64,000 nt of DNA from Candidatus Polarisedimenticolia bacterium (GTDB lineage Bacteria > Acidobacteriota > Polarisedimenticolia > Gp22-AA2), in contig DASYUH010000004.1 of assembly GCA_036001465.1 (NCBI GenBank), forward strand, positions 26,001 through 90,000, read 5' to 3'. The position numbers were made by a program, and so were the translations under genes. A model generated the notes under the pieces. It had not been told where the DNA came from. It saw nothing but the letters and a program-made list of their open reading frames with translations, and did no database searches. The stretch's first letter is position 1. Every line of letters starts with the position of its first letter. Positions 7,397-16,064 of the stretch are shown one piece after another.

Positions 7397-9465
7397 GCCA
7401 GGCTGTGGCCCGGATCGATGAGAGGACCGAATCCGGGGCGGGCGTCCGCCCGTCCCCGACCGTGACAACTCCCGCTCCCGGGCCGTCCCGGGCGCCTCAG
7501 GCGCCACGCCCCGGCAGACCCAAGGGCTTCGGCCGGTACCTCCGTCCCGGCGTCCTGGCCGGCATGGCCCTCAAGGGGGCGGCTCACGTCGCCTGGCACG
7601 TCTTTCAGCCGCTCAATCGCCGGCTGCCCTACGGCGTCAAGCAGCCGAAGTGGGCCCCGGCACCGCTCATGAAGAGCAAGGACCGGACCTTCCCGCAGCT
7701 GGGGTTCCCTCGCACCACCGACTCGCTCTGCCCGCAGTGCGTCAAGGACGTCCGCGAGACCATCCTCAAGGGAGAGACGGACTGGCGCGTCCTCCTCGAC
7801 GGGAAGCCGGGCGAGATCAAGGCGCGCATCGTCGAGCGGGACGGACAGATCTGGATGGAGAAGGAGTGCCCGCGGCACGGCCGCTGCGAGGACCTGATGG
7901 CGATGGACGCGGACTTCCTGCGCCGCATGGAGCGGCTCTACCCGGGGCGGGACTTCCGCATGGCACCGGACCCGTTCCACAATCACGGGTCGTCCACCAT
8001 CAAGTACGGCCGGGGGGCCGTGCTCACCGTCGACCTGACGAACCGCTGCAACATGATGTGCAATCCGTGCTTCATGGACGCCAACCAGGTGGGATACGTG
8101 CACGAGCTGACCTGGGAGGACGTCAAGCAGATCCTGGACAACTCCATCAACGTGAAGCCGCGGCGCCAGATGTCCGTCCAGTTTTCCGGGGGGGAGCCGA
8201 CGCTGTCGCCGTACTTCCTGGACGCCGTGGCGTACTCCCGCAAGATCGGCTACAACAGTGTCCAGGCGGCCACGAACGGCATCCGCTTCGCGCAGGACAT
8301 CGATTTCGCGCGGCGCGCCAAGGCGGCGGGATTGCGGCTGTGTTACCTTCAGTTCGACGGCGTCACCAACGAAGCCAACAATCACCGCGGGGTCGGCAAC
8401 CTGTTCGACGTCAAGAAGCGGGCCATCGAAAACCTGAAGACGGCCGGGATCGACGTCACCCTGGTCACCACCATCGTCAACACGATCAACGACCAGCAGG
8501 TGGGGCCGATCATCCAGTTCGCCATCGACAACATCGACAAGATCAACGCCGTGTCGTTCCAGCCCGTGTCGTTCACCGGCCGGGACGAGGACATCGACGA
8601 CGAGACGCGCAAGCGGCAGCGCTACACGCTGTCCCACCTGGCGCACGACGTCAAGAAGCAGCTGGGCTACACGGAGCCGATGCGCGACTGGTACCCGCTG
8701 TCGGCTTCGGGCCCGTTCTCCGACCTGCGCGACCAGCTCGAAGGCATGGAGTCGGAGTGGGGCTCCCTGAAGTGCGGCTGCCATCCGAACTGCGGCGTCG
8801 GCACGATGCTCCTGGTCAATCAGACCACCCGCACCGCGGTGCCGTTCCCCCAGATCCTCGACACCGATCGGATTCTCCAGGACCTCAAGGTCATCAACGA
8901 CACGAGCCGCCCGAAGCCGCTCATCGTCTTCCAGTTCGTCCTGTCGGTCCTGCGGAACGCGCGGTTCTCCGAGATGCCCGAGGGCATGAACCTCTGGGAG
9001 ATGATGAAGATCATCGACGGCCACAACGGCGGACGGCTCGGCCTGGCCGAGCGGTCACGCTACAACTGGCGCATCATGATGGTCGCCGGGATGTGGTTCC
9101 AGGATCTGTTCAATTACGATTTCCGGCGCACGGAGATGTGCATCATTCCGTACGCCACGCAGGTGGGGGAAGTCTCCTTCTGCGCCTACAACACCGGCGT
9201 GGGCTGGAGGCAGATCGTCGAAAAGATGTTCTCCAGTCACAGCACCGCCCAGTGGTTCAAGGAGAAGGGGCGCCACCCGATCTTCGCGGCCGGCAAGCAC
9301 GTCCCGCTCGGACCGGGCCCGGAGACCGAAGCGGCGATCCCGGTGGTGTCGGAGATCCAGGCCCCGGGACGGAGCGCCCCCGTGTCCGTCGGTCCCGCTC
9401 CGGCGGTCCTCCACGCGGCCTCGGGCGAGGCGGCCGGCTGCGGCACGGGGTGCGGCTGCCACTGA
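7393..9465 (+). CDS. Tes/MJ0619-like radical SAM protein
   Basis: A 690-residue radical SAM enzyme. The cluster motif CNMMCNPC (C219, C223, C226) is CX3CX2C, followed by the SAM-binding GGEPT (266-270). Before it lies a small Cys domain with CPQC (113-116) and ECPRHGRC (159-165). Further cysteines occur near 460-468 and in the C-terminal CGTGCGCH. This N-terminal Cys domain plus core is typical of the MJ0619 group, which includes the archaeal tetraether synthase Tes and bacterial enzymes proposed to join lipid tails. The start ATG has AAGAGGAG just upstream; the frame extends further upstream without support. Substrate unknown: a membrane-spanning lipid synthase is a reasonable but unproven role. 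A hydrophobic stretch near 52-71 could give membrane contact. Confidence 0.8.
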   Translation: MSQAVARIDERTESGAGVRPSPTVTTPAPGPSRAPQAPRPGRPKGFGRYLRPGVLAGMALKGAAHVAWHVFQPLNRRLPYGVKQPKWAPAPLMKSKDRTFPQLGFPRTTDSLCPQCVKDVRETILKGETDWRVLLDGKPGEIKARIVERDGQIWMEKECPRHGRCEDLMAMDADFLRRMERLYPGRDFRMAPDPFHNHGSSTIKYGRGAVLTVDLTNRCNMMCNPCFMDANQVGYVHELTWEDVKQILDNSINVKPRRQMSVQFSGGEPTLSPYFLDAVAYSRKIGYNSVQAATNGIRFAQDIDFARRAKAAGLRLCYLQFDGVTNEANNHRGVGNLFDVKKRAIENLKTAGIDVTLVTTIVNTINDQQVGPIIQFAIDNIDKINAVSFQPVSFTGRDEDIDDETRKRQRYTLSHLAHDVKKQLGYTEPMRDWYPLSASGPFSDLRDQLEGMESEWGSLKCGCHPNCGVGTMLLVNQTTRTAVPFPQILDTDRILQDLKVINDTSRPKPLIVFQFVLSVLRNARFSEMPEGMNLWEMMKIIDGHNGGRLGLAERSRYNWRIMMVAGMWFQDLFNYDFRRTEMCIIPYATQVGEVSFCAYNTGVGWRQIVEKMFSSHSTAQWFKEKGRHPIFAAGKHVPLGPGPETEAAIPVVSEIQAPGRSAPVSVGPAPAVLHAASGEAAGCGTGCGCH

Positions 9466-9478
9466 TCGCGCGGTCCAC

Positions 9479-10900
9479 TTGAGGCGGACCAAGATCATCG
9501 CCACGCTGGGCCCGGCCGTCGAGGGGCCGGAGGCACTCGCGTCGCTTCTGCGGGCGGGCCTCGATGTGGCGCGCCTGAACCTTTCGCACGGGTCGAACGC
9601 CGACCACCGGCGAGCGATGGCCCGGGTGCGGCGGGCCGCCGCGGCGGCCGGACGGCCCGTGGCCCTCCTGGCCGACTTGCAGGGACCGAAGGCGCGCATC
9701 GGGCTCTTGGCCGGCGGGGGGCCCGTGCGCCTGCAGCGCGGGGACCGCATCACGCTCACGCCCCGCGGCCTGGCCGGGCGCCCCGGCCTGATTCCGACCT
9801 CCTATCGCCGTCTGGCGCAGGACGTGCGACGCGGCGACCCGATCCTCCTGGACGACGGACGCCTCGAGCTGTCGGTCCTGCGCATCCGCGGCGACGACGT
9901 GGTGTGTCGGGTGGTCACCGGCGGGCTCCTCCTCGAGCACAAGGGGATGAACCTGCCGCGGACGTCCCTGAGCGACGCCTCGCTGACCGCCAAGGACCGG
10001 GCCGACCTGGCGTTCGCCCTGCGCCAGGGCGTGGATTACGTGGCGCTGTCGTTCGTGCGCTCGGCGGAGGACGTGCGGCGCGTGCGCCGCCTCGTGGCGC
10101 GGCAGGGCCGGGACGTGGCCCTGATCGCCAAGCTCGAGGTGCGCCAGGCCGTGGATCGCCTCGGTGAGATCCTGGAGGCGGCGGACGGGGTCATGGTGGC
10201 GCGCGGCGATCTCGGCGTCGAGGTGCCGCTGGAGCGCGTCCCGATCCTGCAGAAGACCATCCTCAGGGAAGCGAACCGCGCGGGCGTGATTGCCATCACC
10301 GCCACGCAGATGCTCGAGTCGATGGTCGCACAGCCGCGCCCGACTCGCGCCGAGGCCTCCGACGTGGCCAATGCCATCTTCGACGGCACCGACGCCGTGA
10401 TGCTCTCGGCCGAGACCGCGAGCGGCCGGTTCCCGGCCCGAGCCGTCGCGGTCATGGACCGGATCATCCGGGAGGCCGAGAAGGCGGAGCTGCGCCCCGA
10501 GACCCGCATGGAGGCGTCGCCCGGCGCCAACCGGGAAGTCCAGGCCGTCGCCCATGCCGCCAGCGACGCCGCCCGGCAGTGGCAGGCGCGGGCGATCGTG
10601 GTGTACACCCAGACCGGCTCGACCGCCCGGATCCTCTCGAAGCTCAAGCCGCCCTGTCCGATTCTCGCCTTCGCCCCCTCGGAGGGTGTGCGCCGGCGCA
10701 TGGCGCTCTACTGGGGGGTCCTGCCGATCCACCTGGCCTTCTCCAGGAACACCGACCTGATGCTGCGGCAGGGTGAGCGCGCCCTTCTCGCGGCAGGCCT
10801 GCTCACGCGAGGACAGCGGGTCGTGGTGGTCTCGGGCACCTCGCCCAGGGCGGGCGCCACCAACATCATGAAGCTGCACAGGATGGGCCAGCGGCTGTAG
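9479..10900 (+). CDS. pyk: Pyruvate kinase
   Basis: Converts phosphoenolpyruvate and ADP to pyruvate and ATP. The 473 residues begin RRTKIIATLGPA, the usual opening. The catalytic segments are present: NLSHG, IAKLE with the transition-state lysine, the metal site MVARGDLGVEVPLE, and ITATQMLESM. The C-terminal domain lacks any extra extension. It starts with TTG, 13 bp after the radical SAM gene, and probably shares the rrf2 promoter, an odd pairing for a housekeeping glycolytic gene. It converges on pheA. Confidence 0.96.
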   Translation: MRRTKIIATLGPAVEGPEALASLLRAGLDVARLNLSHGSNADHRRAMARVRRAAAAAGRPVALLADLQGPKARIGLLAGGGPVRLQRGDRITLTPRGLAGRPGLIPTSYRRLAQDVRRGDPILLDDGRLELSVLRIRGDDVVCRVVTGGLLLEHKGMNLPRTSLSDASLTAKDRADLAFALRQGVDYVALSFVRSAEDVRRVRRLVARQGRDVALIAKLEVRQAVDRLGEILEAADGVMVARGDLGVEVPLERVPILQKTILREANRAGVIAITATQMLESMVAQPRPTRAEASDVANAIFDGTDAVMLSAETASGRFPARAVAVMDRIIREAEKAELRPETRMEASPGANREVQAVAHAASDAARQWQARAIVVYTQTGSTARILSKLKPPCPILAFAPSEGVRRRMALYWGVLPIHLAFSRNTDLMLRQGERALLAAGLLTRGQRVVVVSGTSPRAGATNIMKLHRMGQRL

Positions 10901-10918
10901 GGGCGCCGCGGCGCGCCG

Positions 10919-10942
10919 GCCCGGCCCCGTGCTCGGCCGGGC
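10919..10942. terminator. GC hairpin between convergent pyk and pheA
   Basis: GCCCGGCC (10919-10926) pairs perfectly with GGCCGGGC (10935-10942) across an eight-base loop. There is no T-tract, so it may act as an RNA-stabilising or bidirectional end structure rather than a classical terminator. Confidence 0.35.
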
Positions 10943-10948
10943 TCCTAG
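10932..10948 (-). repeat. TAGGAGCC stop-codon repeat, copy at pheA
   Basis: On the minus strand it matches CTAGGAGCCTGTCCGAG at 15 of 17 positions. Its TAG is the stop codon of pheA. Identical copies end the MinD-fusion gene (14228-14244) and infB (59575-59591). Confidence 0.55.
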
Positions 10949-11793
10949 CGGGAACGCGGGGTGCGCGCGCGCGGATACGAGCCCAGGACGCGCACGAAGT
11001 CGCAGACCTCCTCCAGATGCCTCAGGGCGTTCCGGCAGCGCGCCTCGCGGGGCGATCCCTCGAAGTCGACGTGAAACACGTATTCCCACGGGCGGCCGGC
11101 CATCGGGCGGGACTCGATCTTCAGCAGATTGATGTCGCGCAGGGCGAACACCCCCATGCACCGGAACAGGGCACCCGGAACGTGAGGGGCCGCGAACAGC
11201 AGGGAGGTCTTGTCGGGCCTTCGGATCGGCCGCCCGTCGCGCGACAACAGGTAGAAGCGCGTGAAATTGGCCCGGTGATCCTCCAGCCCCCTCTTCAAGA
11301 TCCGCGCGCCGTACAGGCGCGCGGCGAGCTCCGAGGCGATGGCGGCTGCGTCGCGCGCTCCCTGCTCCCGCAGCAGGCGCACGCTCCCCGCGGTGTCGTA
11401 GGTGGCGGTGCGCGTCAGCCGGGGATGCCGCCGGAAGAACGCCTCGCACTGCGCCAGGGCCACCGGATGGGAATACACGCGCCGGACCGCCCGCAACGGC
11501 ACCCCCGGCAGGGCGATCAGGCTGTGCGACACGCGGATGATCGCCTCCCCGACGACCTGCAGCGGGGAATCGAGGAGGAGGTCGTAGACGCGGTTCACGG
11601 AGCCCGCGATGGTGTTCTCGACGGGCGCCAGCGCGTAGCGGCAGCGCCCCCTCTCGGCCGCCTGGAACAGCGCATCGAAATCCCGGCAGGGGAGGATGTC
11701 GACCCGCGGCCCGAACAGGGATCGCGCCGCGAGCTCCGAGAAGGCGCCCCGCTCGCCCTGGATGGCGATCCGGGGGGGGCGCGCCCGGCTCAT
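10945..11793 (-). CDS. pheA: Prephenate dehydratase
   Basis: Converts prephenate to phenylpyruvate in phenylalanine synthesis. A monofunctional 282-residue enzyme: catalytic domain about 8-185, with VPVENT-like YALAPVENTIAGSV and YDTAGSV, followed by an ACT regulatory domain (about 195-275) including the ESRP-like motif KIESRPM for phenylalanine feedback binding. There is no chorismate mutase domain. The ATG overlaps the stop of the ftcD-like gene by four bases, so it is the last gene of a three-gene unit with ftcD and gshA. Confidence 0.95.
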   Translation of the reverse strand: MSRARPPRIAIQGERGAFSELAARSLFGPRVDILPCRDFDALFQAAERGRCRYALAPVENTIAGSVNRVYDLLLDSPLQVVGEAIIRVSHSLIALPGVPLRAVRRVYSHPVALAQCEAFFRRHPRLTRTATYDTAGSVRLLREQGARDAAAIASELAARLYGARILKRGLEDHRANFTRFYLLSRDGRPIRRPDKTSLLFAAPHVPGALFRCMGVFALRDINLLKIESRPMAGRPWEYVFHVDFEGSPREARCRNALRHLEEVCDFVRVLGSYPRARTPRSR

Positions 11794-12755
11794 CGACGGC
11801 CGCCCGGGCCCTCCGCCAGGGCCTCCTCGAGCCGCCGCTCGAACACCTTCGAGGTGCTGAAGTCTTCGAGCTTCAGGGTGCGGCGGGGGTCTTCCGGAAG
11901 GGCGTCGGCCGGCACCAGGCCGACGATCTCGCTCGAGGCGATGGCGACCCCCCGGCCCGCGGCGAGCTCACGCACCCGCTCGAACACGGTGTGCAGGGAC
12001 GTGGTCCTGAAGTCGGTCATGTTCATCGACACCTGCGCGGTCTGCCGGTCGTCGAGCAGGACGCCCATCGCCTTGACGCACGGGAGGCCGCCGCTGCTCT
12101 CCCGGATGGCGCGGGCGATGGTCCTGGCCAGCTCGAGGTCGTGAGACGCCAGGTTGATGTTGTAGGCGACCAGGAATTCACGGGCCCCCACCGCGACGCA
12201 TCCGGCCGTCGGATGGACACGGTCCGGGCCGAAGTCGGGCTTCCAGAGCGGATCCTTGATCTTCTCCTGGAACCCCTCGAACTCCCCCTTGCGGATCTCC
12301 GCCAGGTTGCGGCGGTTCGGGGAGCTCGCGGCCTTCTCGTACAGGTACACCGGAAGCCCATGGCGGGCGGCGAGGGACGCGCCCAGATCGCGCGCCAGGC
12401 GCACGCACTCGTCCATGGTCACGCCGCGGATCGGGATCAGGGGAATGACGTCCACCGCCCCCATGCGCGGGTGCCCCCCCTGGTGGGCGCGCAGGTCGAT
12501 GCGCCCGACGCAGGCCGCCACCATCGCCTCGAGGGCGGAGCGCACCGCTTCGGGGTGGCCGGCGAGGGTCAGGACCGAGCGATTGTGGTCCGGATCGGAC
12601 GAGACATCGAGACAGGCGACGGGTCCGCCGCCAACGGCCGCGTCCACGATGGCCTCGATCACCTCGCGTCGCCGCCCTTCGCTGAAATTGGGGACGCTCT
12701 CGACGAGGAGGGAGGCCGGGGCCACCGCGCTTCCGGGGCGGCCCTGAGGCGCCAT
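11790..12755 (-). CDS. ftcD: Glutamate formimidoyltransferase (FTCD N-terminal type)
   Basis: A 321-residue protein of the formiminotransferase family, which transfers the formimino group from formiminoglutamate to tetrahydrofolate, the last step of one histidine degradation route. Typical segments are VPNFSEGRR near the start, the SDPDHNRSVLT block, and RAHQGGHPRMGAVDVIPL with the active-site region. It lacks the cyclodeaminase domain, as is common in bacteria. No other hut gene is nearby. It abuts gshA directly and overlaps pheA by four bases. This neighbourhood does not explain a histidine-degradation role, so another folate-linked activity is possible. Confidence 0.88.
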   Translation of the reverse strand: MAPQGRPGSAVAPASLLVESVPNFSEGRRREVIEAIVDAAVGGGPVACLDVSSDPDHNRSVLTLAGHPEAVRSALEAMVAACVGRIDLRAHQGGHPRMGAVDVIPLIPIRGVTMDECVRLARDLGASLAARHGLPVYLYEKAASSPNRRNLAEIRKGEFEGFQEKIKDPLWKPDFGPDRVHPTAGCVAVGAREFLVAYNINLASHDLELARTIARAIRESSGGLPCVKAMGVLLDDRQTAQVSMNMTDFRTTSLHTVFERVRELAAGRGVAIASSEIVGLVPADALPEDPRRTLKLEDFSTSKVFERRLEEALAEGPGGRR

Positions 12756-14138
12756 TCAGACCGCCTCGGGAGCGGGCTGACCCAGGGCCTCCACCAGCTT
12801 CACCGGGTTCCGCCCGAGGGGGCCTTCCCAGTCGGCCGCCAGCCGGGCCGCCGGACACCCGCCCTCGCCCCCGAGCCGCCGATCGAGCAGGCCGAGGTAT
12901 TCGGATTCCTCCGGACAGCCCTGGTTGTTCAGGCCCTGCCGGGCCAGGCGGACGATCTCGATGAGCAGGTCCCGCGCCACCACCGTGCCGCGAGCGGGCG
13001 CGTCGCCTCGTCCGGATCCCGAAGCGGCGAGGCGGGCGGCGGGCCCCACGCGACAGGCGTCGTCGAGCAGCCGCTCGCGGTCCTTGAAGGCGAGATCGCG
13101 GACCATCTCCCAGGCGTGGCGCCGCGAGGCGCCGTCGTAGAGGATTCCTTTCAGGAGCGCCGCCAGGGCCAGGCAGGAGGCGGGCTCGCCCGAATCCATG
13201 CCGCGCACCTCGATGTACTTCTTGAGCCGCACCTCGGGGAACAGCGTCGAGAGATGCACGTCCCAGTCGGCCAGGGTCGGCCGCGTCCCGTTCAACCCCT
13301 TCTTGATGAACTTCCGGAACGTCATCCCTCCCGCGGGAAGATACTCCTCGCCGCGCACGACGAAGAACATCGGCACGTCGAGGGCGTAGTCCAGGTAGTC
13401 GGAGAACCCGGCGCGATCCTTGAACACGAACGGCAGGAGCCCGCAGCGGTCCGGGTCGGTGTCGCGCCAGGCCCAGGCGCGGTAGGACATGAAGCCGTTG
13501 AGCCGGCCGTCGCTGATGGGGGAGTTGGCGTACAGCGCCGTAAGGAGCGGCGAGATCCCCATCGCCGTGCGCAGCTTGTCGGCGGCGTCGATTTCACTGG
13601 CATAGTCCAGGTTGATCTGGATGCCGCAGGTCTGCTTCATCATGACCAGGGCGCGACTGCCGCGGCGCGGCAGGTACTCGCGCATGAGGGCGTAGCGCTT
13701 CTTGGGGATGAAGCCGATCTCATCGAGGGGGGTGAACGGCTGCACGCCGATGCCGAGCCAGGTGATGCCGTGCGGGCGCGAGGTCTCCTCGACCTCGGAC
13801 ACGAAGGCCATGAGCTCGTCCCTGAGCGAGGCCAGGTCGCGATGGACCGCCCCCGAGAGCTCGAGCTGCGCTCCCGGCTCGAGGGTGATGCGCGTGCCTC
13901 CTTTTTTCAGGGCGAGGATGCGGCCGCCCTCGAAGATCGGCTCCCAGCCGCGATGACGGGACAGCGTCGTGAGCAGGGTCTCGACGGAGGCCGGCCCCTC
14001 GAACGGCACGGCGCGCCCGTTGTCGCGGAACACGCCGGCCCTCTCGTACTCCAGGCCGATTCCCCACCGATCGCGAGGCTTGGATCCGCCGTCGAAATAC
14101 CCGTGCAGATCCTCTTCCCGCGTGATGATCGGGTCCAT
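12756..14138 (-). CDS. gshA: Glutamate-cysteine ligase, plant/rhizobial type
   Basis: Joins glutamate and cysteine in the first step of glutathione (or gamma-glutamylcysteine) synthesis. The product is 460 residues, beginning MDPIITREEDL. I set the start at this ATG, preceded by GGGAGG, rather than at start codons further upstream. Recognisable segments are GIGLEYER (nucleotide and glutamate site), ELSGAV, MMKQTCGIQINLDY and KKYIEVRGMD, all typical of the class also found in plants and alpha-proteobacteria. No gshB is visible nearby. It leads the gshA-ftcD-pheA unit and has an extended -10 promoter. EgtA-type ligases are related, so ergothioneine synthesis cannot be excluded. Confidence 0.88.
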   Translation of the reverse strand: MDPIITREEDLHGYFDGGSKPRDRWGIGLEYERAGVFRDNGRAVPFEGPASVETLLTTLSRHRGWEPIFEGGRILALKKGGTRITLEPGAQLELSGAVHRDLASLRDELMAFVSEVEETSRPHGITWLGIGVQPFTPLDEIGFIPKKRYALMREYLPRRGSRALVMMKQTCGIQINLDYASEIDAADKLRTAMGISPLLTALYANSPISDGRLNGFMSYRAWAWRDTDPDRCGLLPFVFKDRAGFSDYLDYALDVPMFFVVRGEEYLPAGGMTFRKFIKKGLNGTRPTLADWDVHLSTLFPEVRLKKYIEVRGMDSGEPASCLALAALLKGILYDGASRRHAWEMVRDLAFKDRERLLDDACRVGPAARLAASGSGRGDAPARGTVVARDLLIEIVRLARQGLNNQGCPEESEYLGLLDRRLGGEGGCPAARLAADWEGPLGRNPVKLVEALGQPAPEAV

Positions 14139-14161
14139 GGGCCTCCCGGCAAAAAAGAGGA

Positions 14162-14170
14162 ATTCTATCA
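14162..14170 (-). promoter_or_regulatory. Extended -10 promoter for gshA-ftcD-pheA
   Basis: On the minus strand this reads TGATAGAAT, an extended -10 about 25 bases before the gshA ATG. No good -35 is seen. Confidence 0.4.
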
Positions 14171-14227
14171 CCAGGTACGACGGCCCGGTCGGCGCCGCCC
14201 GGGGCGGTCCCGCGGGCCGGCCCACGG

Positions 14228-14244
14228 CTCGGACAGGCTCCTAG
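14228..14244 (-). repeat. TAGGAGCC stop-codon repeat, copy at the MinD fusion gene
   Basis: CTAGGAGCCTGTCCGAG on the minus strand, identical over 17 bases to the copy at the end of infB 45 kb away. The TAG is the gene's stop codon. GC-rich palindromic sequence follows on its 3' side. Confidence 0.6.
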
Positions 14245-16064
14245 TTGTGGGACCAGGGTGGGGCGGGCTCGGAGGACTGGCCGCGGGATTCCTGCCAGTC
14301 CCGGTGGCGCTTCATGTAAAGGCCGGTGACCTCGTCTCCCGGCAGGCCGAGGCAGCGGGCGTATTCGCGCAGGAAACCGCGCACGAACACGGCGGCGGGC
14401 AGATCTCCGAAACGCTCCTCCTCGATCGCCTGCAGGTAGGCGCGCCGGATCTTGGTCTTCTCGGCGATGGTCTCGACCGCGAGGTTCAGGCGCTGCCTCG
14501 CCTCGCGGAGCTCGGCGCCGCTCCCGGGCGTGGGCTGGGCCTCCCCCTCCTGATGGCCGGGGAGACCGGGACCCTCCGGCGCGGTCGGGACCGGCGAGGG
14601 GGCGACGGACGCCGGCACGCCGGGCACGTCGGACTCGGGGGCAGGCTCGGCCCCGCCACCCGTTGCCGGAGAGCCCGGGGTCGCGACGGGGGCCGTCGGG
14701 CTCGCGTCTTCGGCCGGGGGTGCGACCGACTGGCCGCCCGCCAGCTCGAGCGCCGCTGGGGCCAGGCCGGGCGCGCCCGGGGCGGCATGCAGGCCGCGGA
14801 CCTGGTCCTCCCGGAGCGCGCCTGAACCGAGGAGGCGCCGATCGTAGTCGGAGCGGCTTTCCAGGAAGATGAGCGTCCGGTAGGCGGCCTCGATGCGCCC
14901 CTGCAGATCGCGCAGGCCCGGCGCGTCCATGAGGGGCGAGAGGCACGTGGTGTCCGGGTCGTAGGTCTTCTTCAGCAGCTGGTACGCCGACTGGACCTCC
15001 TTGGGCGAGGCCTTGGGAACGACCTCCAGGACGCGGTAGTGATCGAGCCCGTCGAGGTCCTCCCATTCTTCGTCCGGGTCCCGCAGGGGGCCGACGCCCA
15101 CGGACAGCAGCCGGGCGGCGGCACGGGAGATCTCCTTGGTGGACGCGGCGTTCGGATACTGCTGCGAGAGCGGCCGGCGCTTCTGCACGGCCTGGAGGAC
15201 GGACAGGTCGTGCTCGATGATGCCGGCGGTCGCCAGGTTGACCCCGAAGCACTTTCTGAAGCCGCTGGCGAGGCAGGCGGACGCCTCCTCGTCCGCCTCG
15301 GTCCGCACCTGGTTCAGGAGGAGCTCGAGGCGCGTCCTCCTGATGACCGCGGCGATCGCGTCCCTGGCCGCCGCGTCGATCCCCTCCAGGCGCGTCATGA
15401 AGCTGCGGAAGCTGAGGCCGGCAGGATCGGCCCCGGACTCCCTGAGTCGCGCCTCGATGGCGGACATCTTCTCTCCCGTGACGGCGCGGACCACGCACCA
15501 GCGCAGGTACGCCTCCGTGAACAGGTAGGCCGATTCGAGCGCGGCCGGCTCCGGCGTCGTGACGAGGATGCCGATCGTCGCCTCCGCAAACGCGGCGACG
15601 GACGCCGGCCATCGACCCGAGCCGCAGTCGATCAGGATGTGATCGGCCGCCAGCGTGCTGAACTGACCCGCCACCTGCCGCACGAACGCCACCGGGTCGT
15701 CGCGCAGCTCGCCGCGCTGGAGACCGCCGATGATCCTCAGCTGAGCGGTCGGGGTCTCGCAGGCCAGCTCCGAAAGGAGCGCCGCCTTTCCCGAGGCCAG
15801 GTCGGACAGCGTCCGCGGCAGGCGCTGGTAGCCGAGAAAGGTCGGCAGGTTGCAGCCCTGCAGGTCGAGATCGACCAGGACCACCCGCCGCCCGGCGCGG
15901 GCCAGCTGGATCCCGAGGTTCGCCGCCAGCAGGGATCGGCCCACGCCTCCCTTGCCGCCCGCGAAGGCCCAGATGGACTGGCGCGCCTCGTGCGCGCCGG
16001 CCGGCTTCGCCGAAGTCGAAGGGTTCGTCGTGACGCCCGCCGTGCCCGTCGAGCTGTTCATCAT
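14241..16064 (-). CDS. MinD-like ATPase fused to J-like and RodZ-type HTH domains
   Basis: A 607-residue composite. Residues 30-300 are a ParA/MinD/FlhG-type ATPase with P-loop GGKGGVGRS (36-44) and LVDLDLQGCNLP; the usual P-loop GK(S/T) is GRS here. Residues about 337-415 resemble a J-domain (DHYRVLEVVPKAS) in which the HPD motif is replaced by YDPD. A Pro/Ala-rich linker (about 420-510) leads to a RodZ-like helix-turn-helix (515-590: ELREARQRLNLAVETIAEKT and the YLQAIEEERFGDLP block). There is no membrane segment. It overlaps the SpoVR stop by four bases, so it belongs to the PrkA operon. A role in localisation or cell-shape control is plausible, but function is unknown. Confidence 0.75.
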   Translation of the reverse strand: MMNSSTGTAGVTTNPSTSAKPAGAHEARQSIWAFAGGKGGVGRSLLAANLGIQLARAGRRVVLVDLDLQGCNLPTFLGYQRLPRTLSDLASGKAALLSELACETPTAQLRIIGGLQRGELRDDPVAFVRQVAGQFSTLAADHILIDCGSGRWPASVAAFAEATIGILVTTPEPAALESAYLFTEAYLRWCVVRAVTGEKMSAIEARLRESGADPAGLSFRSFMTRLEGIDAAARDAIAAVIRRTRLELLLNQVRTEADEEASACLASGFRKCFGVNLATAGIIEHDLSVLQAVQKRRPLSQQYPNAASTKEISRAAARLLSVGVGPLRDPDEEWEDLDGLDHYRVLEVVPKASPKEVQSAYQLLKKTYDPDTTCLSPLMDAPGLRDLQGRIEAAYRTLIFLESRSDYDRRLLGSGALREDQVRGLHAAPGAPGLAPAALELAGGQSVAPPAEDASPTAPVATPGSPATGGGAEPAPESDVPGVPASVAPSPVPTAPEGPGLPGHQEGEAQPTPGSGAELREARQRLNLAVETIAEKTKIRRAYLQAIEEERFGDLPAAVFVRGFLREYARCLGLPGDEVTGLYMKRHRDWQESRGQSSEPAPPWSHN

